DNA from: Lachnospiraceae bacterium
Lineage (GTDB): Bacteria > Bacillota > Clostridia > Lachnospirales > Lachnospiraceae
Direction of reading: 5' to 3'
DNA: 64,000 bases
Assembly: GCA_017457865.1 (NCBI GenBank)
Contig: JAFTGN010000004.1
Coordinates: forward strand, 1-64,000
Positions within the stretch are counted from its first letter, which is position 1. Every line of letters begins with the position of its first letter. Made by a program: the position numbers and the translations under genes. Below are positions 36,209 through 45,299 of the stretch, one piece after another. The notes beneath the pieces were generated by a model. The model was not told the origin of the DNA, made no database searches, and saw nothing but the letters and a program-made list of their open reading frames with translations.

Positions 36209-37267
36209 CTATTCAACAACGACATCATACATATAAGCAGGAAAAGAGAGCATAAATTCCTGTTTTTCCATCACGTTGCTATTAGCAGAAAACCAGATCA
36301 GATGGTCTCCTGGTGGAATCTGGCTCATATCCAATGGAATCTCATATACATTCAACGGATCGACCGTAAACGTACAATACCACTTTCCATCAAATGCAGC
36401 CAACGGTTTTCCGTCCATCCATGCATATACATACATCTTGGTATTTTCTTCTGTGTATTGATCTGCCTGACAAACTGCATACAACTGCTGGTCACTGACA
36501 AATGCAGTATTGACTTCAAGCTGATCTAACATTTCCATTTTTTCTGCAACCGAAATATCACTGGTAAATCTCCAATTGGCCGTTCCCTGAAAATCGGATT
36601 TTGCATCGTACTCAGGAATGTTCAAATCCAACTGGCACATTTCTCTATCAATGGCCACATCCGGTGTGGCAGCTGTGATCCGAAACTGCCACCCAAGCCC
36701 ACCTGCCATAGCAAATGTATGAGCAAAATCAAAATGTGTCTGAGGCTGTGCAATCTGTAACAAAGTCATACAAACCGTATCTCCATATGGCACATAAGCC
36801 GGTTGAAAACGCAACGTGCTGATTCTACTTTCATCCTCCATCTCACTTTCCATGGGAATGGAGACATACATCACCTCTTCCCCGTCCCAGCAAAACGGTT
36901 GGGGAACTCCATCAATCATCAGCACAAAAATGTAATTCGAATATTCTACTGCTTCATCTGGCTGGTTAATGTCATAATACACTTCAAATTCAAATGCCTC
37001 TCCAGTGTAAACTTCATCTTTGTATCCCTGAGGTGCCCCATCCTTGCCGATCAAATTAATTGTTTGACCCGTTCCTGATCCAATATGTACATAATCTATT
37101 GCATTTTCTTCCACCGCCTCTCCTATGGTTTCTTCTGCCGTCTGTAAGGCTTGCAAGTAATCTCCCATTGCCATTTCCGATTCTGTAGTCTCCTGCTCCT
37201 TCTTCCCACATCCGCAAATCTGTACCATCATCACAAACAAGAGGATCCGTTTCCATTTCTTTCTCAT
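36209..37267 (-). CDS. lipoprotein of unknown function (352 aa)
   Basis: The 352-residue protein begins MRKKWKRILLFVMMVQICGCGKKEQETTESE, a lipoprotein signal with lipobox ICGC at about 17-20 and an acidic linker. The mature domain has immunoglobulin-like strands (YIFVLMIDGVPQPF, YVSIPMESE, DHLIWFSANSNV) and no catalytic motif. It is the first gene of a five-gene operon with a second lipoprotein and an ABC-2 transporter. A likely role is binding or sensing at the membrane for that transporter; this is inference. Confidence 0.68.
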   Translation of the reverse strand: MRKKWKRILLFVMMVQICGCGKKEQETTESEMAMGDYLQALQTAEETIGEAVEENAIDYVHIGSGTGQTINLIGKDGAPQGYKDEVYTGEAFEFEVYYDINQPDEAVEYSNYIFVLMIDGVPQPFCWDGEEVMYVSIPMESEMEDESRISTLRFQPAYVPYGDTVCMTLLQIAQPQTHFDFAHTFAMAGGLGWQFRITAATPDVAIDREMCQLDLNIPEYDAKSDFQGTANWRFTSDISVAEKMEMLDQLEVNTAFVSDQQLYAVCQADQYTEENTKMYVYAWMDGKPLAAFDGKWYCTFTVDPLNVYEIPLDMSQIPPGDHLIWFSANSNVMEKQEFMLSFPAYMYDVVVE

Positions 37268-37282
37268 AAATTCTCCTTATAC

Positions 37283-37317
37283 AAAACTCCCCTCAGACTG
37301 TATTGATATCTGAGGGG
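37283..37317 (-). terminator. intrinsic terminator of the pyrF-pyrK-pyrD operon
   Basis: CCCCTCAGA (37289-37297) pairs perfectly with TCTGAGGGG (37309-37317), and AGTTTTG follows on the minus strand. It now separates pyrD from the downstream accessory block. Confidence 0.85.
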
Positions 37318-37333
37318 AAGACTGTATCCTTTT

Positions 37334-38263
37334 TTACTTCACTGCACCGATCAGTTCCCGGATGTCACTGACGCCATACCGCTCCATATAAGCAGCAATG
37401 CCCTCTGCCACCTGCACAGAAGCCACAGGGTTATGGAAGTTGGCTGTGCCCACCGCCACTGCGGTGGCGCCTGCTAAGATAAACTCCAGTGCATCCTCTG
37501 CATTGCAGATCCCGCCCATACCGATGATGGGAACCTGCACTGCCTGTGCCACCTGATAGACCATACGAACTGCCACCGGCTTGATGGCAGGGCCGGACAA
37601 TCCACCGGTCTTATTGGCCAGTGCAAAGGCTCTGCGGTGAATGTCGATCTTCATACCGGTCAGGGTATTGATCAGGGAAACCGCATCTGCCCCTGCTGCT
37701 TCTACTGCCTTTGCCATCTCTGTAATGTCTGTTACATTCGGGCTAAGTTTCATGATCACCGGCTGTTTTGCCTTTGCCTTCACTGCCTTGGTGATGGCAT
37801 AAGCCGCCTTTGGATTCTGCCCAAAGGCGATGCCGCCCTCTTTCACATTGGGACAGGAGATGTTGATTTCCAACAGATCCACCGGTTCCTCTCCCAGCCG
37901 TTCTACCACTTCTACATAATCTTCCTCGGAACGTCCGCATACGTTGACCACAATCCTGGTATCGTACTGTTTCAGGAAGGGGATGTCTCTCTGTGCAAAG
38001 ACGTCAATGCCCGGATTCTGTAAGCCGATGGCATTGAGCATCCCACTGCTGACCTCTGCGATACGAGGGGTGGGATTGCCTGTCCACGGCACATTGGCAA
38101 CCCCCTTGGTCACCACTGCACCCAGACGACTCAAGTCTACAAATTCACTATATTCCATACCGGAGCCAAAGGTTCCGGAACATGTCATCACCGGATTTTT
38201 CAGTGTCACACCGGCAATGTCTACCGACAGATTTCTCTCAGCCATTCTATTCTCCAATTCCAA
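37334..38263 (-). CDS. pyrD: dihydroorotate dehydrogenase B, catalytic subunit
   Basis: The 309-residue FMN enzyme oxidises dihydroorotate to orotate. It has [68 protein letters not shown] with the catalytic Cys of the class 1B type, and [19 protein letters not shown]. It pairs with PyrK just upstream, which carries electrons from FMN to NAD. It starts 16 bases after pyrK ends. Confidence 0.97.
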   Translation of the reverse strand: MELENRMAERNLSVDIAGVTLKNPVMTCSGTFGSGMEYSEFVDLSRLGAVVTKGVANVPWTGNPTPRIAEVSSGMLNAIGLQNPGIDVFAQRDIPFLKQYDTRIVVNVCGRSEEDYVEVVERLGEEPVDLLEINISCPNVKEGGIAFGQNPKAAYAITKAVKAKAKQPVIMKLSPNVTDITEMAKAVEAAGADAVSLINTLTGMKIDIHRRAFALANKTGGLSGPAIKPVAVRMVYQVAQAVQVPIIGMGGICNAEDALEFILAGATAVAVGTANFHNPVASVQVAEGIAAYMERYGVSDIRELIGAVK

Positions 38264-38279
38264 AGCGTTTATGCAGCTT

Positions 38280-39044
38280 TTAATCTAACTCCACCTCTGT
38301 TGCCAGAAATACCGGACCTTCCTTACAGATCCGCTTGCTGTGTACATGGGTATGCTCGTCCACTTCTGTAGATTTGCACACACATGCCAGACAGGCACCT
38401 ACTCCACAGGCCATGCGCTCTTCCAGAGACAGGTAACACTGGATGCCATGGGTGATGGCATATGCCTGAATGGCACGCAGCATAGGTTTCGGACCGCAGG
38501 CATAGATCACATCTGCCTCTAATCCATTGGCAGCGATGGCATCCATCACATTGCCCCTGGTTCCGGTACTGCCATCTTCTGTGGCCACATAAAACGCTCC
38601 ATTGGCAGACAGTTCCCGATCCAGAAACAGGCTGTCACGATAGCCTGCCACGATCACTTTCTCTCCTGTCAGTTGTTTTGCCAGTTCCAACATAGGCGGT
38701 ACGCCGATTCCGCCGCCGATGAGCATGGCTTTCTTTTCTGTCAGTGGAAATCCATTGCCCAGAGGACCCAGGATTTCAATGTCGTCTCCTGCCTGATAAC
38801 CGGAAAACTCTGCGGTACCGGCACCTGCCACTCTGTATACGATGCGAAGACTGCCCTGTGCCCGGTCAATCTCACACAGACTGATGGGGCGTGGCAGCAT
38901 TCGGCTGCTATCCTTGGAATAGACAGAAATAAACTGTCCCGGTACTGCTTCTCCGGCAATCTTCTCTGTCTGAATCCACATACTGTAGATCCCGTCCATC
39001 AGACATTCCTGACGGATCACTTTTGCCGTTTCTTTATATTTCAT
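38280..39044 (-). CDS. pyrK: dihydroorotate dehydrogenase B, electron-transfer subunit
   Basis: The 254-residue protein has a FAD-binding RPISLCEID, an NAD-binding [18 protein letters not shown], and the C-terminal 2Fe-2S cluster loop with [11 protein letters not shown]...C. It takes electrons from PyrD to NAD. The frame is open to 39173, but the ATG at 39044 ([12 protein letters not shown]) has GGAG 8 bases upstream; the extra 43 residues would come from a palindromic repeat and are not real. Confidence 0.96.
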   Translation of the reverse strand: MKYKETAKVIRQECLMDGIYSMWIQTEKIAGEAVPGQFISVYSKDSSRMLPRPISLCEIDRAQGSLRIVYRVAGAGTAEFSGYQAGDDIEILGPLGNGFPLTEKKAMLIGGGIGVPPMLELAKQLTGEKVIVAGYRDSLFLDRELSANGAFYVATEDGSTGTRGNVMDAIAANGLEADVIYACGPKPMLRAIQAYAITHGIQCYLSLEERMACGVGACLACVCKSTEVDEHTHVHSKRICKEGPVFLATEVELD

Positions 39045-39101
39045 ATAATTTTCTTCTCCACTTCCTGTCAATGAAAGATACCTTTCATTTATTTTTAGTT
39101 T

Positions 39102-39174
39102 ATTGCGAAACACTTCGCATAAAGCGAAAACAGCCTGTGCAGATGAAAGGCATTCGGTTCCATCGTTTCGCAAT
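39102..39174. repeat. palindromic intergenic repeat, minimal copy D
   Basis: ATTGCGAAAC at the left and GTTTCGCAAT at the right form a 10-base perfect inverted repeat around the AAAACAGCCTG...GAAAGGCATTCGGT arms also present in copies B, E and G. The inner core is absent, so this is the smallest version. It fills the pyrF-pyrK gap. Confidence 0.85.
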
Positions 39175-39188
39175 CACTTCATTTCATT

Positions 39189-40106
39189 TTAGAAAATCCG
39201 TGCAATATCTGCGATCATGGCCTCTACTGCCGCACGGGATGCCTCTGCAAAATGTTCCGGTCCAAATTTCCCATACTGCTCCTGCTTATAAGCCGCAATG
39301 ATACCTCTGGAAGAATTGACGATGGCACCCAGACCATCTTCGTTGAAGTACGGACGCAGAGAATCTGCGGTACCGCCCTGCGCACCGTAACCCGGCACCA
39401 GAATGTAAGACTTTGGCATCTGCTTGCGCAAAATGCGTCCCATTTCCGGATAAGTAGCGCCTACTACGCATCCCACATAGCTGTAGGTATCTCCCATACA
39501 GGTCTCGCCCCATTTGGCTACCTGCTCTCCTACCCACTCATACAATGGTCTTCCGTCAATGAGGCGATCCTGGAACTCCCCGCTGGATGGATTGGAAGTC
39601 TTCACCAGAATAAAGATACCTTTCTTCTCTTCCTTACATACATCCAGAAACGGCTGAATGCCATCAGATCCCAGATAGGGATTGACAGTGGCAAAGTCTT
39701 CATTAAAAGCTGGTAATTTTTTAGAACCTACCTGTACACGTCCCAGATGTCCTACTGCATATGCGGCAGATGTGGAACCGATGTCACCACGCTTCACATC
39801 ACCAATGACGATTAACCCTTTGGACTTGCAGTACTCTACTGTCTTCTGATAAGCAGCCACCCCCGGCACACCAAACTGCTCATACATGGCAATCTGCGGC
39901 TTCACTGCCGGAATCAAGTCCCATGTATGGTCAATAATTTCTTTATTAAACTGCCAGATGGCTTCTGCCGCTCCCTCTAATGTCTCTCCATATGCAGAAA
40001 ATGCTTCCTTCTGGATGTGCTCCGGCACATAGGAAAGCATGGGGTCTAAACCGACTACGATCGGCGCATGTAACTTCTGAATCTTTGCTGTCAACTGATT
40101 GATCAT
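39189..40106 (-). CDS. pyrF: orotidine 5'-phosphate decarboxylase
   Basis: The 305-residue enzyme converts OMP to UMP. It is the long, type 2 form: APIVVGLDPMLSYVP, FNKEIIDHTWDLIPAVKPQIAMYEQFG, GLIVIGDVKRGDIGSTSAAYA with the Lys-Asp-Lys catalytic set, and ILVPGYGAQGG. The frame is open to 40184, but the upstream part comes from a hairpin repeat; the ATG at 40106 follows GAGGA with about 6-base spacing, while 40118 and 40142 are less well placed. First gene of pyrF-pyrK-pyrD. Confidence 0.95.
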   Translation of the reverse strand: MINQLTAKIQKLHAPIVVGLDPMLSYVPEHIQKEAFSAYGETLEGAAEAIWQFNKEIIDHTWDLIPAVKPQIAMYEQFGVPGVAAYQKTVEYCKSKGLIVIGDVKRGDIGSTSAAYAVGHLGRVQVGSKKLPAFNEDFATVNPYLGSDGIQPFLDVCKEEKKGIFILVKTSNPSSGEFQDRLIDGRPLYEWVGEQVAKWGETCMGDTYSYVGCVVGATYPEMGRILRKQMPKSYILVPGYGAQGGTADSLRPYFNEDGLGAIVNSSRGIIAAYKQEQYGKFGPEHFAEASRAAVEAMIADIARIF

Positions 40107-40149
40107 CTGTTTCCTCATTTCTGTGAAGCCTTTATCATTCATTTTGTAT

Positions 40150-40197
40150 CGTAACGATTCAGTACCTGCACGGAATACCGGCACCTGAACCGTTACG
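40150..40197. repeat. 48-base hairpin repeat (GTAACG type) in the pyrF leader
   Basis: CGTAACGATTCAG and CTGAACCGTTACG form a 13-base stem with one mismatch. A partial relative (CGTTCAGTACCTTCAC) lies near 58154. It sits between the pyrF promoter and start codon, so it may influence expression. Confidence 0.65.
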
Positions 40198-40265
40198 CCT
40201 CATCCTGTTTCGGAATTCTGTATGGCCTGTATTGCTTCACGTGTACAGACCACACCCATGTTAGC

Positions 40266-40295
40266 ATTATAACATAGGGGCACCATGTGACGCAA
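40266..40295 (-). promoter_or_regulatory. promoter of the pyrF-pyrK-pyrD operon
   Basis: On the minus strand TTGCGT (40295-40290), an 18-base spacer and TATAAT (40271-40266). The leader to pyrF is about 150 bases. The 40198-40447 stretch holds this promoter, the nitroreductase terminator and no gene. Confidence 0.7.
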
Positions 40296-40350
40296 GGGTG
40301 GAATGGACATGTAGGCAGGTTCCCTTGCCACATTATGTGGAGAAAGAAAC

Positions 40351-40391
40351 AAAAAGAGGACGATATTTGCATTTCTACAATACCGTCCTAC
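40351..40391 (-). terminator. intrinsic terminator of the nitroreductase gene
   Basis: On the minus strand AGGACGGTATT and AATATCGTCCT form a stem followed by CTTTTTG. Confidence 0.88.
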
Positions 40392-40447
40392 GTCTATGCC
40401 CTATTCTTTCTCAAATCATCCAATGCACTTCTGTCTCACTGCATGTG

Positions 40448-41191
40448 CTACTGAATCATCATGGTGCTGACATACTGATACTTCCGCACCTTCTTTTCTG
40501 CTACTGATTCCAAGTATGTGAAATCCACATCGATCCATGCTTCCTCTGCTGCCAATGCCATATGTGCCATACAGATTCCCATATCCACCAGATGCATAGG
40601 GAATTGCTCTTTGCCATTTTTAATGAAAAAATGAATCCGATTGTGATACACCACAAAATGCCACGGCTGTGTATTCAGCGCAGACGGCGCCAGTCTTGCC
40701 GCCTCTAACATCTGTGCCACTTCTTCGTCATAGTCTTCTCTCACTGTCACCAGTTTCCGCAGAGGTTTCCGCTTAAAGGCTTTCCGCTCACGACGAATGG
40801 AATCCACCCCATATCCGATGGCCACCACCATCCGCACATATCCGTCTACATCATCCCGCTCAATCCACTGGACATCCCCCTGATAACAGCTTCCAATATT
40901 TCTGGTCTGGAGATACAAAAGCAGATTTTCCAACAAATATCCCGCATTGTAATAATCTTCCGGCTCTGCGGAATCAGACAAAAAGACGATATATGCCGGT
41001 GCCTCTACTTTGAATTTTCCTTCAAAAGCACTGCTGTTTTCGGATACTACAATCTCCCAGTTCTCTTTTCCATACAATGGGAGCAGCATCCCAATATACT
41101 CCTGGATACCCTGCTTATCTTCTTCTGTAAGCGGCATCTCCTGAAACTGACGCACGGACTTTCTGACAAAAATTGCTTCATATGGATTCAT
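40448..41191 (-). CDS. nitroreductase-family protein
   Basis: The 247-residue protein begins AIFVRKSVRQFQEMPL, the FMN-binding opening of nitroreductases, and is of the TM1586-like type in which two halves of the fold are encoded in tandem. Later segments SALNTQPWHFVVY and VDMGICMAHMALAAEE are typical FMN and dimer contacts. It probably binds FMN and reduces an unknown substrate with NAD(P)H. Single-gene transcript with its own terminator. Relation to the nearby flavin reductase is only positional. Confidence 0.88.
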   Translation of the reverse strand: MNPYEAIFVRKSVRQFQEMPLTEEDKQGIQEYIGMLLPLYGKENWEIVVSENSSAFEGKFKVEAPAYIVFLSDSAEPEDYYNAGYLLENLLLYLQTRNIGSCYQGDVQWIERDDVDGYVRMVVAIGYGVDSIRRERKAFKRKPLRKLVTVREDYDEEVAQMLEAARLAPSALNTQPWHFVVYHNRIHFFIKNGKEQFPMHLVDMGICMAHMALAAEEAWIDVDFTYLESVAEKKVRKYQYVSTMMIQ

Positions 41192-41273
41192 CTGACAACC
41201 TCACCATCTACAAAATCACAGGAAAACCACCGGTATATGCCATCATTTTCCTGACACACTGCACTGTATTTCC

Positions 41274-41305
41274 AGTATAGCACAGTTGCTTCTGGAATAA
41301 TTCCA
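41274..41305 (-). promoter_or_regulatory. candidate promoter with palindromic operator for the nitroreductase gene
   Basis: On the minus strand the -10-like TATACT (41279-41274) is preceded by the perfect 13-base palindrome TGGAATAATTCCA (41293-41305), which would cover the -35 region. No clear -35 box is seen, fitting a regulated promoter. Confidence 0.4.
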
Positions 41306-41423
41306 AATATTGCCGAAAATTATTACAATTTTTTGTCAGAGTTTTTACGAAGCAGTCGCTGCATGATGATCCACGTCCATTCCTACCGTAAAATCGAATA
41401 AGATAGTCATTTTATAGTATGGC

Positions 41424-41897
41424 TTACTGTATCACCTCTACCACTTCTCCGATCACCATTACATGAGGCGCCATCCCCTCATAAAACGCCTTTGCCACAT
41501 CCTCCGGCATATGATCCACTTCCAGTTCCTGTTGGAACAGTTTTCTGCACACCAGTGTCACTTCTGCCTCTTCAAAGGTGACAGACTGGGGCAGTCCCTT
41601 TGGCGTCAATCCGGAATCATGAATTTTGTCCATCTCCCTGCCGGACTTGGTGCCCAGTACTCCCAATGTTTTCTTATACGCCTGGGGATAAAAGCTGACG
41701 GTAAAGTATTCATTATTTTCCATATATTCATATGTGTAACGGGAATCCCGCACATACACTGTCACCACCGGCTTATGCCAGAGGGTTCCCATGCCGCCCC
41801 AGCTGATGGTCATGGTGTTAAAATCCTCTGCTGTTCCTGCGGTCAGCAGTGCCCACTGTTTGTCAAACTGTTGAAAAATATCTGTTTCAAATGTCAT
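41424..41897 (-). CDS. flavin reductase-family protein
   Basis: The 157-residue protein has the FMN-binding split-barrel pattern: WALLTAGTAEDFNTMTISWGGMGTLW, PVVTVYVRDSRYTYEYMENNEYFTVSFYP and GTKSGREMDK. It would reduce flavin or use bound FMN. The ATG at 41897 follows GGAGG with 8-base spacing; an upstream ATG at 41912 overlaps that site. Two direct TTGTATCA repeats lie upstream and may be an operator. Confidence 0.88.
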   Translation of the reverse strand: MTFETDIFQQFDKQWALLTAGTAEDFNTMTISWGGMGTLWHKPVVTVYVRDSRYTYEYMENNEYFTVSFYPQAYKKTLGVLGTKSGREMDKIHDSGLTPKGLPQSVTFEEAEVTLVCRKLFQQELEVDHMPEDVAKAFYEGMAPHVMVIGEVVEVIQ

Positions 41898-41923
41898 GTT
41901 TCCGTCCTCCATTTATTTTATAG

Positions 41924-41946
41924 TTGTATCAATTGCACTTGTATCA
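41924..41946. promoter_or_regulatory. direct repeats TTGTATCA upstream of the flavin reductase gene
   Basis: TTGTATCA occurs at 41924-41931 and 41939-41946, 15 bases apart, close to the -10-like TATAAA on the minus strand. Spacing of one and a half helix turns suits dimer binding by an HxlR- or MarR-like regulator; none is encoded nearby. Confidence 0.4.
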
Positions 41947-42095
41947 CTTTTATCTTATGTCAATAATGATGTTTTCGCAACCAGCGTGATATCATTGGCA
42001 AATCGTCATTCACAGTATAACACATTTTCAAGACTGATGCATCATCATCTGTATGCTTCATGCATTGACAAAATGACTGATCCCGAGTAAAATAA

Positions 42096-42133
42096 ATTAC
42101 GAGAAATATTGTTTTTTCATCATTTCTCGTAAT
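42096..42133. promoter_or_regulatory. perfect 12-base inverted repeat before the DUF4143 ATPase gene
   Basis: ATTACGAGAAAT (42096-42107) and ATTTCTCGTAAT (42122-42133) flank a 14-base T-rich loop and end just before AGGAGG. It could be an operator or an mRNA hairpin that presents or hides the ribosome binding site. Confidence 0.6.
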
Positions 42134-42147
42134 AGGAGGTATATAAT

Positions 42148-43401
42148 ATGGAAATCAAACGAAATCTATACCTTAATAAGCTGATTGATCGCAGAGAAAA
42201 CGGATCGATAAAGGTGATTACCGGCATACGACGCAGTGGAAAATCTTATCTACTTTTTCACTTATTTTATCATTATCTGCTCCAAGACGGTGTTCCAAAC
42301 GATCACATCATCCGGATTGCTCTAGATGATGAAGAACATGAAGAGCTGTTGGACAGCAAAGCACTTGGTGCCTATATACGAGAGCAGCTTACGGATGAGG
42401 ATGAATATTACATTTTCTTAGATGAGGTTCAATTTGTACCTGGATTTGAAAAGGTTCTAAATGGCTTAAACCGCCGTTCCAATCTGGATATCTATGTCAC
42501 TGGAAGCAACTCCAAATTTCTATCATCTGATATCCTGACAGAATTCAGAGGCCGGGGTGATGAAGTGCGGGTGTATCCGCTCTGCTTCTCTGAATACGTT
42601 TCTGCCTATAACGGCAGTATACAGGAAGCCTGGGCAGATTATTTTACCTATGGTGGCCTTCCGCTGATTCTCACCCGCAAAACCGATGAACAGAAATCCA
42701 ACTACCTGACAGATCTTTTTCAAAAAGTGTATCTCACCGACATCACAGAAAGAAACAACCTGCGCGGTGATACGATCATGGAAAGCCTTGTCAATATTTT
42801 GGCTTCCAGCATTGGCTCTCTTACAAATCCAAGTAAGCTTGCCCATACCTTTGCCAGCAATGGAATGGGCAATATATCAGACAAAACCATCAGTTCTTAC
42901 ATCAACTATCTGATGGATGCCTTTCTGATTACAAAAGCAGAACGCTATGACATCAAAGGAAAAAAATACATTGCTTCACCATTCAAATATTATTTTTGTG
43001 ATGTGGGGCTTAGAAATGCACGACTGAATTTTCGTCAACAAGAAGAAAATCACATCATGGAAAATATCATTTACAACGAATTGCTTGTACGCGACTTTCA
43101 TGTGGACGTGGGTGTCGTAGAGCATATTGAAAAAACAGCAGAAGGAAAACGGACTGCCAAAAAATACGAAATAGACTTCGTGTGTAACCGTGGCAGTCAA
43201 CGTTATTATATTCAATCCGCTTTTTCCATACCAAATCAGGAAAAAATGCAACAGGAACAGCGTTCTTTGGCTTATACCGGTGACTTCTTCAAAAAAATCA
43301 TCATTGTCAAAGATACCATTAAGCCATGGCACAATGAAAATGGTATACTCATCATGAGTATTCAGGACTTCCTTTTAAATCCAAATAGTTTGGAATTCTA
43401 A
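42148..43401 (+). CDS. AAA ATPase with DUF4143 domain
   Basis: The 417-residue protein has an N-terminal AAA_14 ATPase (VITGIRRSGKSYLLFHL Walker A about 24-33; YYIFLDEVQFVPGFEKVLNGL Walker B; YVTGSNSKFLSSDI sensor), and a C-terminal DUF4143 domain (IASPFKYYFCDVGLRNARL...ENIIYNELLVRDFHVDVG...EIDFVCNRG), whose EIDFV segment recalls a PD-(D/E)XK core. Function is unknown; these proteins are widespread and mobile. AGGAGG precedes the ATG, itself behind a perfect inverted repeat. It is the only plus-strand gene for about 9 kb on either side and is AT-richer, suggesting transfer. Confidence 0.92.
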   Translation: MEIKRNLYLNKLIDRRENGSIKVITGIRRSGKSYLLFHLFYHYLLQDGVPNDHIIRIALDDEEHEELLDSKALGAYIREQLTDEDEYYIFLDEVQFVPGFEKVLNGLNRRSNLDIYVTGSNSKFLSSDILTEFRGRGDEVRVYPLCFSEYVSAYNGSIQEAWADYFTYGGLPLILTRKTDEQKSNYLTDLFQKVYLTDITERNNLRGDTIMESLVNILASSIGSLTNPSKLAHTFASNGMGNISDKTISSYINYLMDAFLITKAERYDIKGKKYIASPFKYYFCDVGLRNARLNFRQQEENHIMENIIYNELLVRDFHVDVGVVEHIEKTAEGKRTAKKYEIDFVCNRGSQRYYIQSAFSIPNQEKMQQEQRSLAYTGDFFKKIIIVKDTIKPWHNENGILIMSIQDFLLNPNSLEF

Positions 43402-43414
43402 ACTCTTTTCAACA

Positions 43415-43460
43415 TTCTGGTGAAGATTTTTGCCATATGTCGCAAAAATCTTCACCAGAA
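43415..43460. terminator. 19-base perfect hairpin between convergent genes
   Basis: TTCTGGTGAAGATTTTTGC (43415-43433) pairs perfectly with 43442-43460. No T-run follows, but the stem itself is T-rich; it probably stops transcription from both the ATPase and pepF. Confidence 0.75.
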
Positions 43461-43468
43461 ATCCTACA

Positions 43469-45268
43469 TTACAATTTCTCGCAAATCTGTTCCATCTCTG
43501 TCACCAGTTCCGCAAACAAATCCAGTGCCTTCTGGATGGGCTCCGGCTGCTCCATATCCACCCCTGCAATCCGCAGTTCCTCGATTGGATCCATGGAACC
43601 GCCTGTCTTTAAGAAGGCTTTATAATCTGCCAGTGCAGACTCTCCTTCTGTCAGGATCCGTTCAGACAGGGCAATGGCAGCAGAAAATCCTGTGGCATAC
43701 TGGTACACATAGAATGGCGTATAGAAATGGGGAATTCTTGCCCACTCCATGGCAATGGCATCATCTGTCACCATATCCGTGCCAAAATACTGTGCATTCA
43801 ACTCTTTGTAAAGTGCCTTCAATGCATCTGCGGTCAGTGTCTCTCCTGCTTCTACTTTTCTGTGGCAGATCATCTCGAACTCCGCAAACATAGTCTGACG
43901 GTATACGGTTCCCTTAAAGGATTCCAGAAAATGATTGATCAGGTGGGCACGTTCCTGGATATCCGTACACTGTGCCAGCAGATGGCGAATGAGCAATGCT
44001 TCATTACAGGTAGATGCCACTTCCGCCACAAAAATCTTATAATCTGCATAGGCATACGGCTGATTGCTACAGGAATAATAACTGTGCATGGAATGCCCCA
44101 GTTCATGTGCCAGGGTGAACACACTGTCCAATGTCTGATCATAATTCATCAACACATAAGGTGTGGTATCATAGCTGCCCCAGGAATAGGCACCGCCCCG
44201 TTTGCCCTCATTTTCATAACGATCAATCCACCGCTCTGTAAATGCTCTGTCCAACAATCCCGCATACTCTTCTCCCAAAGGTTTCAGCCCTTCTTTTACC
44301 ATCTTCTGGGCTTCCGCAAAAGAATACTTCTTGTCAAACTCTGCCAGAAGAGGCACATACACATCATACATATGCAGTTCTTCCACTCCCAGCATCTTTT
44401 TTCTCAGCCCCACATACCGGTGCATCACATCCATGTTTTGGTGGATGGTTTCAATGAGATTGTCATAGACTCGTTCCGGTATATTGGAGTCATGGAGATA
44501 GTACGCTCTGGTAGACGCAAATTTTCTGGATTTGGCAAAAAAAGAGGCCTGCTTGATATTGGCAGCAAACAGTCCTGCCATGGTATTCTGGAAGGTGTCA
44601 TATGTGCCATACAGATTTTCATATGCAGATTTCCGCAAAGTGCGGTCACTGCTCATTTCCAGCTGAACAAAGGTACTGCCGGTCAGTGTATGGGCATTTC
44701 CCTCGCTGTCCACTGCTTCCGGGAAACGAAGGTCGGCGGTATTGAGCATCTGATATAGTTCTCTTGGCGCACCAGACATGACACCTGCCTCTGCCAGCAA
44801 CTGTTCCTGCTCCGGCTTTAAGGTATGTTCGTTGCCTCGCAGCATCAGTTCCAGTACCCGCTTGTAAAAGGACAACTCTGTACTGTGCATGGCTTCCTTC
44901 AGCCATTCTTCGCCAAGTGCCAGCAGCTCCGGCTCTAAAAATGCACTGGCACTGTCTACCTGCACCATCAGACCATACGCCTGATCCGCCATTTTCTGAT
45001 ACGTAGAATTGGTGGTATCCTGGTCTCTCCGCTCATTGGCATAGACAAACAGTTTATTTGCCTTTCTGGACAATTCATAGTAATCATCCAGCAGTTGCCG
45101 CACCACTGCCCTGTCTTTGGTGACAGTGCCCTGCTTCTCTCCATATGCCTGCACCAGTCTGGCAGTCTCCTGAAACTCAGCCTGCCATGCAGTTTCATCT
45201 TCATACACACGCTCCAAATCCCAGGTGTCCTCTACCGCTACATCTTCTCTCTTTAAAAGCTGTTCCAT
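43469..45268 (-). CDS. pepF: oligoendopeptidase F (M3 family)
   Basis: The 599-residue zinc peptidase has the M3 motif LAHELGHSMHSYYS with HELGH, and the PepF-type ATGFSAAIALSERIL and GGSMDPIEELRIAGVDM C-terminus. It cleaves peptides of about 7-17 residues in the cytosol. The open frame reaches 45421, but the ATG at 45268 (MEQLLKREDVAVEDTWDLERVY) has AAGGA 9 bases upstream and gives the usual start; the extra residues would be encoded by a palindromic repeat. Confidence 0.96.
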   Translation of the reverse strand: MEQLLKREDVAVEDTWDLERVYEDETAWQAEFQETARLVQAYGEKQGTVTKDRAVVRQLLDDYYELSRKANKLFVYANERRDQDTTNSTYQKMADQAYGLMVQVDSASAFLEPELLALGEEWLKEAMHSTELSFYKRVLELMLRGNEHTLKPEQEQLLAEAGVMSGAPRELYQMLNTADLRFPEAVDSEGNAHTLTGSTFVQLEMSSDRTLRKSAYENLYGTYDTFQNTMAGLFAANIKQASFFAKSRKFASTRAYYLHDSNIPERVYDNLIETIHQNMDVMHRYVGLRKKMLGVEELHMYDVYVPLLAEFDKKYSFAEAQKMVKEGLKPLGEEYAGLLDRAFTERWIDRYENEGKRGGAYSWGSYDTTPYVLMNYDQTLDSVFTLAHELGHSMHSYYSCSNQPYAYADYKIFVAEVASTCNEALLIRHLLAQCTDIQERAHLINHFLESFKGTVYRQTMFAEFEMICHRKVEAGETLTADALKALYKELNAQYFGTDMVTDDAIAMEWARIPHFYTPFYVYQYATGFSAAIALSERILTEGESALADYKAFLKTGGSMDPIEELRIAGVDMEQPEPIQKALDLFAELVTEMEQICEKL

Positions 45269-45299
45269 TTCTCCAATCCTTTCCTTATTTTCATTGGAT

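Noticed and set aside
43727..44758. 343-codon plus-strand frame
   Set aside because: Antisense shadow of oligoendopeptidase F, with unlikely composition.
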